Assembly: GCA_007695345.1 (NCBI GenBank)
Contig: REDZ01000076.1
Span: forward strand, 1-63,826
From: Paracoccaceae bacterium
Lineage (GTDB): Bacteria; Pseudomonadota; Alphaproteobacteria; Rhodobacterales; Rhodobacteraceae
Direction of reading: 5' to 3'
DNA: 63,826 nucleotides
Numbering within the stretch: the first letter of the stretch is position 1; every line of letters begins with the position of its first letter. Position numbers and translations under genes: made by a program. The notes beneath the pieces are model-generated. The model ran no database searches, was not told where the DNA came from, and saw only the letters and a list, made by a program, of their open reading frames with translations. Positions 52,093-61,319 of the stretch are shown in pieces.

Positions 52093-52650
52093 TCAGCCCA
52101 GACCGCGCAGATCGGATGCGATCATCTGCAACCGCGCGGCCATGGCGCCTGCCGCATCAAGCTGCGGGTGGCTTTCGACAAAGGCCCCAAGATCGCTGCG
52201 CGCCCCTTCCAGCAGGCTGCGCGCCTCGGCCCCTGATTGCCCCTGCGCAATCAAGCTGCGCGCCGCTTCGTGCCGCGCGGTCCCGCGCACGGCGCGCGCA
52301 TTGGCGGCGACACTGCCGTCGGATGTCTGCAACAACTCGCTGCTGCTTGCAATCGCGCGCTCGAACTGCCCGGCGCGCAGCAGGCTATGGGCATATTCCA
52401 GTTGCAGCCGCCCGGCCGATGTGCCGGCCTGGTCGATCAACCGTTCGTACCGGCGGATCGCCAGCGCGTAATTCCCGGTCTCGAGCGCCTGCCGCGCGAC
52501 CAGATAATCATTCGCCGACCCGCTCGACCCGCCCAGCGTGCCCGCCGGTTCGCAGGACGCCAGAAGCATCGCGACACACAGCATCGGAAAGCTTGCCGAG
52601 CCCGCGCGCCACCGCAAAGGCCGCCTCGCATCATGTACCAGATTGACCAT
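52093..52650 (-). CDS. TPR-type lipoprotein
   Basis: A 185-residue predicted lipoprotein with lipobox LLASC (Cys33 from the ATG at 52650) and a helical body with one or two TPR-like units (ARQALETGNYALAIRRYERL and HSLLRAGQFERAIASSSELL). GAGGGG precedes the ATG; a GTG three codons upstream is possible. It is divergent from gspC with 352 bases between and may be a pilotin-like or assembly factor for the neighbouring secretion system, though this rests on position alone. Confidence 0.72.
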   Translation of the reverse strand: MVNLVHDARRPLRWRAGSASFPMLCVAMLLASCEPAGTLGGSSGSANDYLVARQALETGNYALAIRRYERLIDQAGTSAGRLQLEYAHSLLRAGQFERAIASSSELLQTSDGSVAANARAVRGTARHEAARSLIAQGQSGAEARSLLEGARSDLGAFVESHPQLDAAGAMAARLQMIASDLRGLG

Positions 52651-53002
52651 GTTCCGCACCCCTCATCCGCGGCCTTCGCGCCCGGGTCCATGCCGGGTCA
52701 GGCCGACCTTTTATAATTGGCACCGGGACAGGCGCCGCAGCAGCCTATCCGCAAGATGTGCAAGTTCTGTCGGTAGCAGGCTACAAGATCAAGCGCTGTT
52801 TGCCTATCGGTTTTCACCCATGGCCGTCGCTGAACGGGCCGCCTGATGCCAGATTGCACCGCCCTTCCAGCACGTGCGTCCCGATGCGGCCCCCGATGCA
52901 GGCAATGCTTGATCGACGGGTGCGAAAGGTTCATTATGCACCAAGGCTCCCAGTGCGATATTCTGGTCCGACAGAATATCCGGTCGTGTTTGCAGAGGTC
53001 TT
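52651..53002. other. intergenic region between the TPR lipoprotein and gspC
   Basis: A 352-base divergent promoter region with no supported gene. A TATAAT hexamer lies at 52712-52717, and the perfect inverted repeat at 52957-52980 sits just ahead of gspC. The 5' half is GC-rich, the 3' half more balanced. Confidence 0.5.
52957..52980. promoter_or_regulatory. perfect inverted repeat upstream of gspC
   Basis: GATATTCTG-GTCCGA-CAGAATATC: nine perfect pairs around a six-base spacer, 22 bases before the gspC start. It is AT-richer than its surroundings, which suits a dimeric regulator site; on RNA it would also form a hairpin just before the ribosome binding site. Confidence 0.55.
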
Positions 53003-53833
53003 TTGAAACAGGTTCGTCCCAATCGCGTGCTGCGCCCTTTCGGGCATGCCAGCCTTGCCCTGGGTGCTGTAGCGTTCGGCGTGTTTGGCGCGGGCGTGCT
53101 GCACCCCGGCAAGGGACTTGCCCGCAGCACCCCCGATGCGCAGCTTGAGATCGCACCGCTCGGGGCCGTGCCGTTACAGGCGCATGGGTCGGATAGCGCG
53201 GCTGTCCCGACCATCCGTCAGGCATCTGCCGACACGCTGGGCGCAGATTGGCCCGCCATTTTCGGCACCCCCCCGCCCCCGGAGGTCGAGGAACCCGCGC
53301 CCGAACCGCAGGCCGCCACCCCGGAAGAACCTGATCCGGGTCCTTTCGTGAGCGACGACTACAGGCTGACCGGCTCTGTCCTTGGTGCCGGGGCAGACCT
53401 GGCCTTTATCCGAGATGCTGGCGAGGAACTGATCGTGCGGCAGGGCAGCATCCTGCCGGGTGGTGGCGAGGTGATCGCAGTTGCCGCAGGCGAAGTGCGC
53501 GTTCAGCATGACGATGGCAGCATATCGCTGATCGTGCCGCCGGGCACCGGGGACGATCATCCGGTGGACATGCAGCTTGCCGAAGCCTCTTCAGAGGCGA
53601 TGTCCGGTGACCCTGACGCTTCCGCAATTGACGATGATCTGTCCGATGACGAATGGCTGGATGACTGGGATGATGCCTGGGACGATGCCTGGGACCGGGC
53701 CATGCAGGACATTCTGGAGGAGGAATGGGAAGACGAGGACTGGGATGACGGCTGGGATGGGCAATGGGATGACGAATGGGATTACATGGTCGATGACGAC
53801 CACGAGCCGACCCCCGAAGAAATGGGTCAGTGA
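53003..53833 (+). CDS. gspC: GspC-like inner-membrane T2SS protein with acidic Trp-rich tail
   Basis: A 276-residue protein, first of gspCDEF. It starts at TTG after AGAGGTC. There is one N-terminal hydrophobic helix (ASLALGAVAFGVFGAGVL), a Pro/Glu-rich linker, and a domain at ~115-180 that looks like a GspC homology region (YRLTGSVLGAGADLAFIRD, then VRQGSILPGGGEVIAVAAGE). From about residue 210 the protein turns extremely acidic: Asp/Glu with nine Trp in about 50 residues (WLDDWDDAWDDAW and similar). This tail is not part of the known family. GspC normally links the secretin to the inner-membrane platform. Confidence 0.78.
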   Translation: MKQVRPNRVLRPFGHASLALGAVAFGVFGAGVLHPGKGLARSTPDAQLEIAPLGAVPLQAHGSDSAAVPTIRQASADTLGADWPAIFGTPPPPEVEEPAPEPQAATPEEPDPGPFVSDDYRLTGSVLGAGADLAFIRDAGEELIVRQGSILPGGGEVIAVAAGEVRVQHDDGSISLIVPPGTGDDHPVDMQLAEASSEAMSGDPDASAIDDDLSDDEWLDDWDDAWDDAWDRAMQDILEEEWEDEDWDDGWDGQWDDEWDYMVDDDHEPTPEEMGQ

Positions 53834-53845
53834 TTGTCTGCCGCG

Positions 53846-55813
53846 ATGATGCCACAACACCCCGCACATTCAGGGTCATGGGTGCGGCCCCGGTCCGTGC
53901 AGGGCGCGACATGGCTGCTGGTGCTTCTGGCGCTTGTACTGTCCGCGCTGCCGGCACGCGCTGAAATCCGGCTTGATCTGCGCGATGTCGAATTGCGCAG
54001 CTTTGTCGAGATCGTGGCCGAACAGACGCAGCGCAATTTCATCGTGGACCCGGGCGTGTCGGGCACTGTCAGCGTTGTGGCCCCGGCGCCCGTCTCGGCG
54101 GACGCGATCCTCGAGATCTTTGACAATGTGCTGGAATCGAACGGCCTGACCATCGTACCGGGGGAAGATGTCGACCGGATCGTGCCGATGCGCGATGCGC
54201 GCAGCATGCGCGCCACTGGCCCCGGCGGGCGCAGCACGTTCGAGACCCGTGTCCTGCCGGTCGAGAGCGAGAATCTGGATGAGCTGCTTGATGTGGTGCT
54301 GCCGCTTCTGCCCGATGATGCCGTGCTGACGCCGGTGTATTCGTCAGGGCTGCTGGTGCTGTCGGACCGGCGCGAGAATATCGACCGGATCGCCAATGTG
54401 ATCCGCCAGCTTGACAGCCCGCGCACCCGCGAGATCGAAACCATCCGCCTGGACCATGCCGATGCCGAAGACACGGTGACGGTCATCGAGACTCTGGCCA
54501 TCGTGCCCAGCGGTGCCAGCCTGTCTGCCGACCGGCGTGCGAATGCGATCATCATGTCCGGCCCCAATGATTTCCGCCAGCGCGTGCGCGATCTGCTGCG
54601 CCAGATCGACACGCCGCAGCGGCGCCGCGTGTCGCGCGTGGTGCATCTGGACTATGCCGAAGCCGAACCCCTGTCCGAGGTGCTGCGCCAGTCATTGCCC
54701 CAACTGGGCGAGAATGACGACCGCTCGAACGCGGCCAGCATCACGGCAGAGCCGCAAACGAATGCGCTTCTGATCAGCGCGCCCTCTGACGAGATCGAGG
54801 ATATCGTCAATGCCGTCCGCGCGCTGGATCGCGAACCCGCGCAGGTGCTGATCGAGGCTGTCATCTTCGAGCTGTCGGCGGGCAGCTTTTCGGATATTTC
54901 AGTGCAGTTCGGCGGCATTCTGAATGACGCGATCGGGGGCGGCACCTCTTTCTCGCTGGATGGGCGCAGTTCGTTGCTGGGACTGTTGAGTGCGGCTGCC
55001 TCGGGGAATACGCCCAATCTCGGATCTGGCGGCGCTGTCGGTGTCAGGGGCACCGATTTCGCGGGGCTGCTGGGCGCGCTTGCAAGCGAACGCAGCACAC
55101 GGCTGCTCTCTACCCCCGCGGTGACGACGCTGAACAATCAGGAGGCCGAAATCGTGGTGGCGCAGAATGTGCCCTTTGTCACCGGCTCTTTCGCGACAGT
55201 GGGCGACAGCGCCACGCCCGAGCGTCCGTTCCAGACCATCGAACGGCAGGATGTCGGCCTGTCGCTGAAAGTGCGCCCGCAGATCACCAGCGACAATCAG
55301 GTGCGCATGGCCATCGCGCAGGAGGCGTCCAACCTGACCGGCGCCTCTGCCGCGGCGGGGGGCGAGATCACGGCGCGGCGCAATCTGGCGACAAATGTGC
55401 TGGTCGGCGATGGCCGGGTGATCGTGCTGGGCGGGCTGATGGAGGATAGCTCGCGCAGCTCGGATCAGCGCGTTCCGGGGCTGAGCAACCTGCCCCTTAT
55501 CGGAAATCTGTTCCGGTCCTCGAATGTCGATGAGGAACAGCGCGTGCTGCTGGTGATGCTGCGCCCGCGCGTGATCCGCTCGGGACGGGATGCCGAGACG
55601 GTAACCCGCGACATTGCGCGCCGGTCCGAGTCGGTGACGCGCCAGATCAATCAGCGCGATCCGCAGAGCCGCCCCTCGCCCCAGCGCAGCGGCTTTCCCT
55701 TTGACGGGGTCGATCTGAACCAGCCCTTCGATTCGCTATTCGTCGACAAGGTGGTGCGCGAGCGGCTCTATCCGGCCCTGCCCCCGCGCCTGCAGACCAA
55801 TGTCGGGCAATAA
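53846..55813 (+). CDS. gspD: type II secretion system secretin
   Basis: A 655-residue outer-membrane secretin. A signal peptide (WLLVLLALVLSALPARA) is followed by the N0 domain (DLRDVELRSFVEIVAEQTQR), repeated N1-N3 modules (YSSGLLVLSDRREN and similar) and the C-terminal secretin core with LLSTPAVTTLNNQEAEI, VPGLSNLPLIGNLFRS and LLVMLRPRVIR. I chose the ATG at 53846; a TTG at 53834, directly after the gspC stop, is possible. It overlaps gspE by 14 bases. Confidence 0.94.
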   Translation: MMPQHPAHSGSWVRPRSVQGATWLLVLLALVLSALPARAEIRLDLRDVELRSFVEIVAEQTQRNFIVDPGVSGTVSVVAPAPVSADAILEIFDNVLESNGLTIVPGEDVDRIVPMRDARSMRATGPGGRSTFETRVLPVESENLDELLDVVLPLLPDDAVLTPVYSSGLLVLSDRRENIDRIANVIRQLDSPRTREIETIRLDHADAEDTVTVIETLAIVPSGASLSADRRANAIIMSGPNDFRQRVRDLLRQIDTPQRRRVSRVVHLDYAEAEPLSEVLRQSLPQLGENDDRSNAASITAEPQTNALLISAPSDEIEDIVNAVRALDREPAQVLIEAVIFELSAGSFSDISVQFGGILNDAIGGGTSFSLDGRSSLLGLLSAAASGNTPNLGSGGAVGVRGTDFAGLLGALASERSTRLLSTPAVTTLNNQEAEIVVAQNVPFVTGSFATVGDSATPERPFQTIERQDVGLSLKVRPQITSDNQVRMAIAQEASNLTGASAAAGGEITARRNLATNVLVGDGRVIVLGGLMEDSSRSSDQRVPGLSNLPLIGNLFRSSNVDEEQRVLLVMLRPRVIRSGRDAETVTRDIARRSESVTRQINQRDPQSRPSPQRSGFPFDGVDLNQPFDSLFVDKVVRERLYPALPPRLQTNVGQ

Positions 55814-57329
55814 GGCGGACACGTCTGACAGCGGCGCAACCGGACCTGTACAGCGCCACCCCCTGCCCTTTGCCTTTGCGCGCGATCATCAGGTCGTGCT
55901 GGATGGCGGGCAGCTCGTCACCGGCCCCGAGGCCAGCGCACAGGGGCTGCGGCTGGCCCGCGCATTGGCCCGCAGCGAACTGGACCCCCAGGTGCTGGAG
56001 GCCCGCGCCTTTCAGGACCGCCTGACGCGGGTCTATGACCGCGATCAGGGGCAGATCGCGCAGGATGTGCTGCAATTCGAATATGACGGCGAAATCCGCG
56101 ATGCCGCCCCGCGCGACCTGCTGGAAGATGCCGAGGAAGCGCCGGTCGTCAAACTGGTGAACCAGATCCTGCGCCGCGCGATGCGGGTCGGCGCGTCCGA
56201 CCTGCATATAGAGCCGCATGGCGAGGGCTTGCGCGCGCGCATCCGGGTCGATGGCAGCCTGCAACAGGCGTTTGATCGCGCAGATGTGCCCGCGCGGCGC
56301 GTGGTCTCGCGCCTCAAGGTCATGTCGGGGCTGGATATTGCCGAGACGCGGTTGCCCCAGGACGGGCGCATCGCGCTGTCGCTGGGGGGCAAGGCGGTCG
56401 ATGTGCGCATCTCGACCCTGCCGGGCCCCTATGGCGAACGGATCGTCCTGCGGCTGCTGGACCGCAGCGCGGGACTGATGGCACCCGAGGAGCTGGGCAT
56501 GGCGCCCGCGCAGCAGGACATGCTCAACCGGCTGGCGCGGCAGCCCGATGGCATCATCCTGGCCACCGGCCCCACCGGCAGCGGCAAGACGACGACGCTT
56601 TACTCGCTGCTTCAGCTTGCCGACCGACGCCAGCGCAACATCCTGACGGTCGAGGACCCCATAGAGTATGAATTGCCCGGCATCTCGCAATGTCAGGTCA
56701 ATTCCGAAATCGGCATGACATTCGCGCGCGGGCTGCGCTCGGTCCTGCGGCAGGACCCCGATGTGATCCTTGTGGGCGAGATCCGCGACGGCGAGACAGC
56801 GCAGGTCGCGGCAGAGGCCGCGCTGACCGGGCATCTGGTCTTTTCCTCGGTCCATGCCAACAACCCGCTTTCGACGATCGTGCGGCTGCGCGAGTTGGGG
56901 GTGGATAACTACCTGATTTCGGCCACCCTGCGCGGGGTGATCGCGCAGCGTCTGCTGCGCCGGTTATGCCCCGAATGCGCGCGCCCGCACCCCCCTGACG
57001 CGGCGATGGCCGAGCGGTTCCGCACCGCAGGGCTGGATGTGCCCGACCAGATCTGGTCCGCGACCGAAAGCGATGAGGTGCCCTGCCCGCAATGCGAGGG
57101 CGCGGGCTATCGTGGGCGCGTGGGGGTGTTCGACATCCTGGAGATCAGCGACGATATCCGCGCGGCAATCGATCAGGGCGCATCGGAGCACCAGTTGCGT
57201 GTCGCGCTGCGAGGCGCGGGGCTGAGCGCCAGTTCGCTTGACGGGCTGTACCGGCTGGGACTGGAAAAGGTGGCCGCCGGGGCAACCAGCGCGGATGAGC
57301 TGTTTCGTGTCATCGGCCCTGACCCGTGA
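55800..57329 (+). CDS. gspE: type II secretion system ATPase
   Basis: A 509-residue assembly ATPase that powers pseudopilus growth. Walker A GPTGSGKTTTLYS starts near residue 257, the Asp box is ILTVEDPIEYELPG, Walker B is DPDVILVGEIRDGETA and the His box is TGHLVFSSVHANN. The C-terminal zinc motif has CPEC and CPQC pairs (CPECARP, CPQCEGAGYRG). The start overlaps the gspD stop, and the end overlaps gspF by GTGA. Confidence 0.95.
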   Translation: MSGNKADTSDSGATGPVQRHPLPFAFARDHQVVLDGGQLVTGPEASAQGLRLARALARSELDPQVLEARAFQDRLTRVYDRDQGQIAQDVLQFEYDGEIRDAAPRDLLEDAEEAPVVKLVNQILRRAMRVGASDLHIEPHGEGLRARIRVDGSLQQAFDRADVPARRVVSRLKVMSGLDIAETRLPQDGRIALSLGGKAVDVRISTLPGPYGERIVLRLLDRSAGLMAPEELGMAPAQQDMLNRLARQPDGIILATGPTGSGKTTTLYSLLQLADRRQRNILTVEDPIEYELPGISQCQVNSEIGMTFARGLRSVLRQDPDVILVGEIRDGETAQVAAEAALTGHLVFSSVHANNPLSTIVRLRELGVDNYLISATLRGVIAQRLLRRLCPECARPHPPDAAMAERFRTAGLDVPDQIWSATESDEVPCPQCEGAGYRGRVGVFDILEISDDIRAAIDQGASEHQLRVALRGAGLSASSLDGLYRLGLEKVAAGATSADELFRVIGPDP

Positions 57330-58543
57330 AATCCTTTGCCTATACCGCCTACACAGCCGAGGGCCGTGTACAGCGCGGTGTCGTGCTGGCCGAGGATAGC
57401 GCCGACGCCTCGGCCCGGATCGGGGCGATGGGGCTGCTGCCGGGCGATATCCGCGCGCAGGCGGCAGGCGCTGGCGGAGGGCTGCGTCCGGGCGGGCGGC
57501 GCGCGCGGATCGGGCGCGACATGCTGGCGGTATTCACCCGGCAGATGGCCGTGCTGCTGGGGGCCGGGCTGGCGCTGGATGCCGCCCTTGCTGCTGTGCA
57601 GGATGCCGCCCCTGACCGGCGCATACAGGGCTTTGCGGCGCAATTGCGCGCACAGCTTCTGGAAGGGGCCGCGCTGTCGCAGGCCGTGGCGCTGGCCGCG
57701 CGCGATCTGCCGCCCTGGTATGTCGCCGCGCTCGCGGCCGCCGAACGGTCGGGCGAGATGGCTGCCGTGTTCGACACGCTTGCCGAACATCTGGAATCCG
57801 CACTGGGAGAGCGCGCGCAAGTGACCTCGGCGCTGCTGTATCCGGCCTTTGTGACAGTGATGGCGATTGCGGTCTGCGCGATCCTGATGGTCACGGTCGC
57901 CCCCGAAATCGTCGGCATGTTCGAGGTATCGGGACAGCCCCTGCCCCCGCTGACACTGTTCGTGCTGGGGATCGTGGATGGCATTGCGGCGTATTGGCCG
58001 GTGATCGCGGTCGCTCTGGGGGCGCTGGTGGCGCTGGTCGTGGCGGCGGCGCGCATCCCGTCATGGCGGGCGCAGCGCGACCGCGTTCTGTTGCGACTGC
58101 CGCTGGTGGGGCGGCTGATGCGCATGGCGGCGGCGGCGCAGTATTTGCGCACGCTGGCACTGGTCATCAACAGCCGCGTGCCGCTGCCACAGGCGCTGGA
58201 ACATGCGGGCGAAGGGCTGTCCGTGGCCCGTCACCGCGCGCAGGCCAGAGGGGCCGTTGCCGCGCTGGACCGCGGCGACAGCCTGGCGCGCGCGCTTGGG
58301 GGGCTCGACTTCCTGCACCCGGTCGAGCGTCAGTTGCTTGAAACCGGCGAGTCCAGCGCGCGGCTGGGCCCGATGAGCAGCCGCGCCGCGCAACTGGCCG
58401 AAAGCTGGCTGCGCACCGAACGCAAGCGCCTGAGCGTTCTGCTGGAGCCTCTGTCCATGATCGTGGTGGGCGCGATGGTGCTGGTGATCGTGCTGGCAAT
58501 CCTGCTGCCAATTTTCGACATGCAGGGGATGGTGGGCGGATAA
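57326..58543 (+). CDS. gspF: type II secretion system inner-membrane platform protein
   Basis: A 405-residue polytopic platform protein with two T2SSF domains and three main helices. Motifs: FTRQMAVLLGAGLALDAAL, YPAFVTVMAIAVCAILMVTV, LLLRLPLVGRLMRMAA and the C-terminal EPLSMIVVGAMVLVIVLAIL. It starts at GTG overlapping the gspE stop. No pseudopilin (gspG-K), gspL, gspM or prepilin peptidase gene follows; the next genes are secreted proteases. A weak hairpin lies at 58551-58566. Confidence 0.94.
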   Translation: MKSFAYTAYTAEGRVQRGVVLAEDSADASARIGAMGLLPGDIRAQAAGAGGGLRPGGRRARIGRDMLAVFTRQMAVLLGAGLALDAALAAVQDAAPDRRIQGFAAQLRAQLLEGAALSQAVALAARDLPPWYVAALAAAERSGEMAAVFDTLAEHLESALGERAQVTSALLYPAFVTVMAIAVCAILMVTVAPEIVGMFEVSGQPLPPLTLFVLGIVDGIAAYWPVIAVALGALVALVVAAARIPSWRAQRDRVLLRLPLVGRLMRMAAAAQYLRTLALVINSRVPLPQALEHAGEGLSVARHRAQARGAVAALDRGDSLARALGGLDFLHPVERQLLETGESSARLGPMSSRAAQLAESWLRTERKRLSVLLEPLSMIVVGAMVLVIVLAILLPIFDMQGMVGG

Positions 58544-58686
58544 CGCGCGACGGCTTTGGCAAGCCGGATCGTCAGAAGAACCCTGATATACTCGCTCCCG
58601 GCAACTCCGAAATTGCCCGAAATCTCAAATTATGTTATTGCATCGGAAAAATTCGCATCGAAACCCTTTTTTCAGGAGAGTTCACC

Positions 58687-58812
58687 TTGTTCCGTTTCAG
58701 CCACGACAAATGGCCCCGGCGCAGCGCGACATGAACGAGGGCACTGGCAATCGCCCTTGCACTGAGCCTGAGCCCCGCGACGGGTGCGCAGGCGCAGGAA
58801 GGTCCGTCTATC
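58687..58812 (+). other. signal-peptide segment of subtilase 1, interrupted by a stop
   Basis: Same frame as the protease that follows. A TTG at 58687 is preceded by AGGAGAG at ideal spacing and opens a frame with twin Arg (KWPRRSAT), then TGA at 58732-58734, then a clear Sec-type core TRALAIALALSLSPATGAQA running straight into the protease N-terminus. Without the stop this would be a normal signal peptide. A single change (for example CGA to TGA), or one extra G in GAGGGC after the ATG at 58731, would explain it. Confidence 0.7.
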
Positions 58813-60906
58813 ATGATGTCCGATCCGAGCGGCAACTATGTCTCGACAGATGCGGCCGGTTTGCTCGACCGTGTCAGGGCAGAAGGCGCGCTTGTTCTGA
58901 TTGTCGGGCTGGATGTGGATTTCGTGGTCCATGGCGAACTGGAGTCCGCACAGATCGAAGCACAGGATACCCGTATTGACAGGGCGAGTTCCCGTGTCGC
59001 GGCGCGGCTGAGCGAGGGGGCCGTGCTCAACCCGGCCCGCATGGTGCCCTTCATGACTGTCAGAGTGGATGAAGCGGATCTGCAGGCACTTCTTTCGATG
59101 CAGGGCATAGACACGATACGCGAGAGCATCACCTTTGATCTTGATCTGAGCGAATCCACGGCCCATGTCGATGCACGTCGGCTATGGGTAACGCTACCGG
59201 GTCTTCGGGCAAGCGGTCACGGTCAGGCGATTGCCGTTCTCGACAGCGGGGTCTGGCGCGGACATCTCGCGTTCTTCGATCCTCAGTTCAACACCAAGAT
59301 CCCCGCCTCTGCCTGTTTCTCCAATACCGAGCAGTCAGCGACACACGCCAGCACCTGCCCGAATGGTGAAACATCCCAGATCACCCCATTCAGCGGCGTG
59401 GCCGGGGTGGATTGCGATCCCGACACGGATGGATGTGGGCATGGAACCCATGTGGCCGCAATCGCCGGGGGCCATCTTGGGAACCCGCCGATGTCGCATG
59501 GTATGGCGCGCGATGCCGACATCATTCCGATCAATGTCTTTCGGCAACGCGATAACTGTGGCTCCAACCCTCAGACGCCCTGTATCGGCGCGTCATGGAC
59601 CGATGTCCAGTTGGGGTTGGAGCAGGCTGTCAACTGGCAACGGCGCAACAATATCGCGGTCGTCAACATGAGCCTGGGCACAGGCACTGCCGGACCACGC
59701 TTTGACGGGGAATGTGACGATGCGTTCCCCGGGCTTGCCGCTGTTGCCAACAATCTCAGGTCACTGGGCGTGGCGGTCATTGCAACCACCGGCAACGGCT
59801 CTACCGATGGCGCGATTGGCGCGCCTGCCTGCATCTCGTCCATTATGGCTGTCGGGAACACAACGCTGAATGACGCGGTCTGGACCAGTTCCAACCACCA
59901 CAGCACCATGCCTTTCCTGGCACCGGGCACAGGTATCAACGCCGCCGACTCATCCCAGACCCAGCCTGCGCCCCGTCGCGCCTTGACAACAAAAACCGGC
60001 ACCTCGATGGCCGCGCCGCATGTTGCCGGGGCCTTTGCAATGCTCCGGTCGTTCCGGCCATCGGCAAGCGTGACCGCGATCGAACGCGCGCTGGCCTGCA
60101 CGGGGATCCCCGTCGCGCGCGATCATGTGGCCAAGCCACGCATCTCGATGACGCGCGCGCGCAACTACATGAGGTCCCCAGACCTGTTGCGCGGCTGGGG
60201 CTTTGGCACCGAGGCACAGGTCATGGCGTGGCGCGACGTTCTGGGTGAACGCGATCAGCAAGGGAATTCGCTGCGCCTGCGTCCGGATGGGTCGAGCAAC
60301 TGGGCGGTTGCGTCGGCCCCATGGTGCGCAAATGACGTGGTCTTCACCGCGCAGATGCGACGGCTGGATCCGGACCGCGGATTTGCCTGGAATTCGGGGC
60401 TGTATATCAGTTCGGTGGCTGACGATGAGGGCGTGGTCAACGGCCTGCGCTTCGTTTACAACATCTTTCCTGATGGACGCGTAAACCTCAGCGTATGGGC
60501 CGGCGAGCGTGAGAACCTTGCGACGGGTGCCGGCGGTGCGCAGGTGCTCTGCAGTGACTTTTCACAAACGGCCAGCCTTGGCACACCGCAGGTGCTGCAG
60601 GCGATCAAGCAAGGCAACAGGATCCGCTTTCGGTTCAACGGTTACGAAGTCTGCAGCGATCAGATTATCGAGGTCGACTCGCGCTTCCGTTTCGGACATG
60701 TGGCGGTGACAATGGCGGCACCAACAGGTGCTGCAGCAGACGATCATCAGTTGAACCTGATCCGCGCGGTCGCGCGGCCCCTGATCCAGCGCGATCCAAC
60801 CCCACCCTCGGCCCCCATGGCTGCATATCAGCCGAGCGGCGACATATCGGGCCTGTCGGAAGCGGGCACCCCCATCCACGAGGCCGCCATGGTACAACCC
60901 GACTGA
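58813..60906 (+). CDS. subtilisin-like serine protease (S8), start disrupted
   Basis: An intact S8 protease body of 697 residues from the first in-frame ATG. An I9-like propeptide (VLIVGLDVDFVVHGEL and SMQGIDTIRESITF) precedes a catalytic domain with Asp144 (AVLDSG), His210 (GHGTHVAAIAGG) and Ser398 (GTSMAAPHVAGA). A ~230-residue C-terminal domain follows (from GWGFGTEAQVMAWRD), shared with the paralogue downstream. The upstream signal peptide is interrupted by an in-frame TGA (see 58687), so as it stands the product would lack an export signal. It follows gspF and precedes a strong terminator. Confidence 0.9.
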   Translation: MMSDPSGNYVSTDAAGLLDRVRAEGALVLIVGLDVDFVVHGELESAQIEAQDTRIDRASSRVAARLSEGAVLNPARMVPFMTVRVDEADLQALLSMQGIDTIRESITFDLDLSESTAHVDARRLWVTLPGLRASGHGQAIAVLDSGVWRGHLAFFDPQFNTKIPASACFSNTEQSATHASTCPNGETSQITPFSGVAGVDCDPDTDGCGHGTHVAAIAGGHLGNPPMSHGMARDADIIPINVFRQRDNCGSNPQTPCIGASWTDVQLGLEQAVNWQRRNNIAVVNMSLGTGTAGPRFDGECDDAFPGLAAVANNLRSLGVAVIATTGNGSTDGAIGAPACISSIMAVGNTTLNDAVWTSSNHHSTMPFLAPGTGINAADSSQTQPAPRRALTTKTGTSMAAPHVAGAFAMLRSFRPSASVTAIERALACTGIPVARDHVAKPRISMTRARNYMRSPDLLRGWGFGTEAQVMAWRDVLGERDQQGNSLRLRPDGSSNWAVASAPWCANDVVFTAQMRRLDPDRGFAWNSGLYISSVADDEGVVNGLRFVYNIFPDGRVNLSVWAGERENLATGAGGAQVLCSDFSQTASLGTPQVLQAIKQGNRIRFRFNGYEVCSDQIIEVDSRFRFGHVAVTMAAPTGAAADDHQLNLIRAVARPLIQRDPTPPSAPMAAYQPSGDISGLSEAGTPIHEAAMVQPD

Positions 60907-61319
60907 GGGCTGTGACCGCCCGGCCAGGCCGTGGCCGGGCGGTCCTTTTGCACTGGTTTACGCTCGGGATCGGCCTGCATCCTGTTGAGGGAGCGGGCTG
61001 CCAAACATGAGAATCGCACGCGCCGGGGCGGCCCGGTCCATGTGCCCGACTTGCCGTTGACCCTGCGTCCCCAAGGCCCGGTCCGGGGCGTGGCCAGGGA
61101 CAGGATGAAACGGGATCTCGGTTTACATCCTGCCCCACCCCCGGTTTCCCCTCTGAAGTAATAGGCATCTTGGCCCGTTCCATGATGGAAAGGGATTACA
61201 CCTGTCCGGTCACGCGAAAATTCGGGATCATGTTCTTTTTTGAACCGGCAGGTATCGTAAAAGTGAGTATTTTGTTATTATCCACCAGTGGTTTCTGAGC
61301 ACAATGAGGGGTGAACACC
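60907..61319. other. intergenic region between the two subtilases
   Basis: It holds the terminator of subtilase 1 at 60914-60949; past that I see no supported gene. From about 61200 the sequence is AT-rich (TTGTTATTATCC near 61273), where the promoter of subtilase 2 should lie. Confidence 0.5.
60914..60949 (+). terminator. rho-independent terminator after subtilase 1
   Basis: GACCGCCCGGCCA, loop GGCCG, TGGCCGGGCGGTC, then CTTTT: a 13-pair perfect stem eight bases past the stop codon. Confidence 0.88.

Noticed and set aside
58551-58566. CGGCTT/AAGCCG hairpin as gspF terminator
   Set aside because: Six pairs and no T run; too weak to list as a terminator.
58732-58734. TGA as selenocysteine or programmed readthrough in the subtilase signal peptide
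   Set aside because: It lies in a signal peptide, not at a catalytic site, and I see no SECIS-like hairpin just downstream; a mutation or sequence error is simpler.
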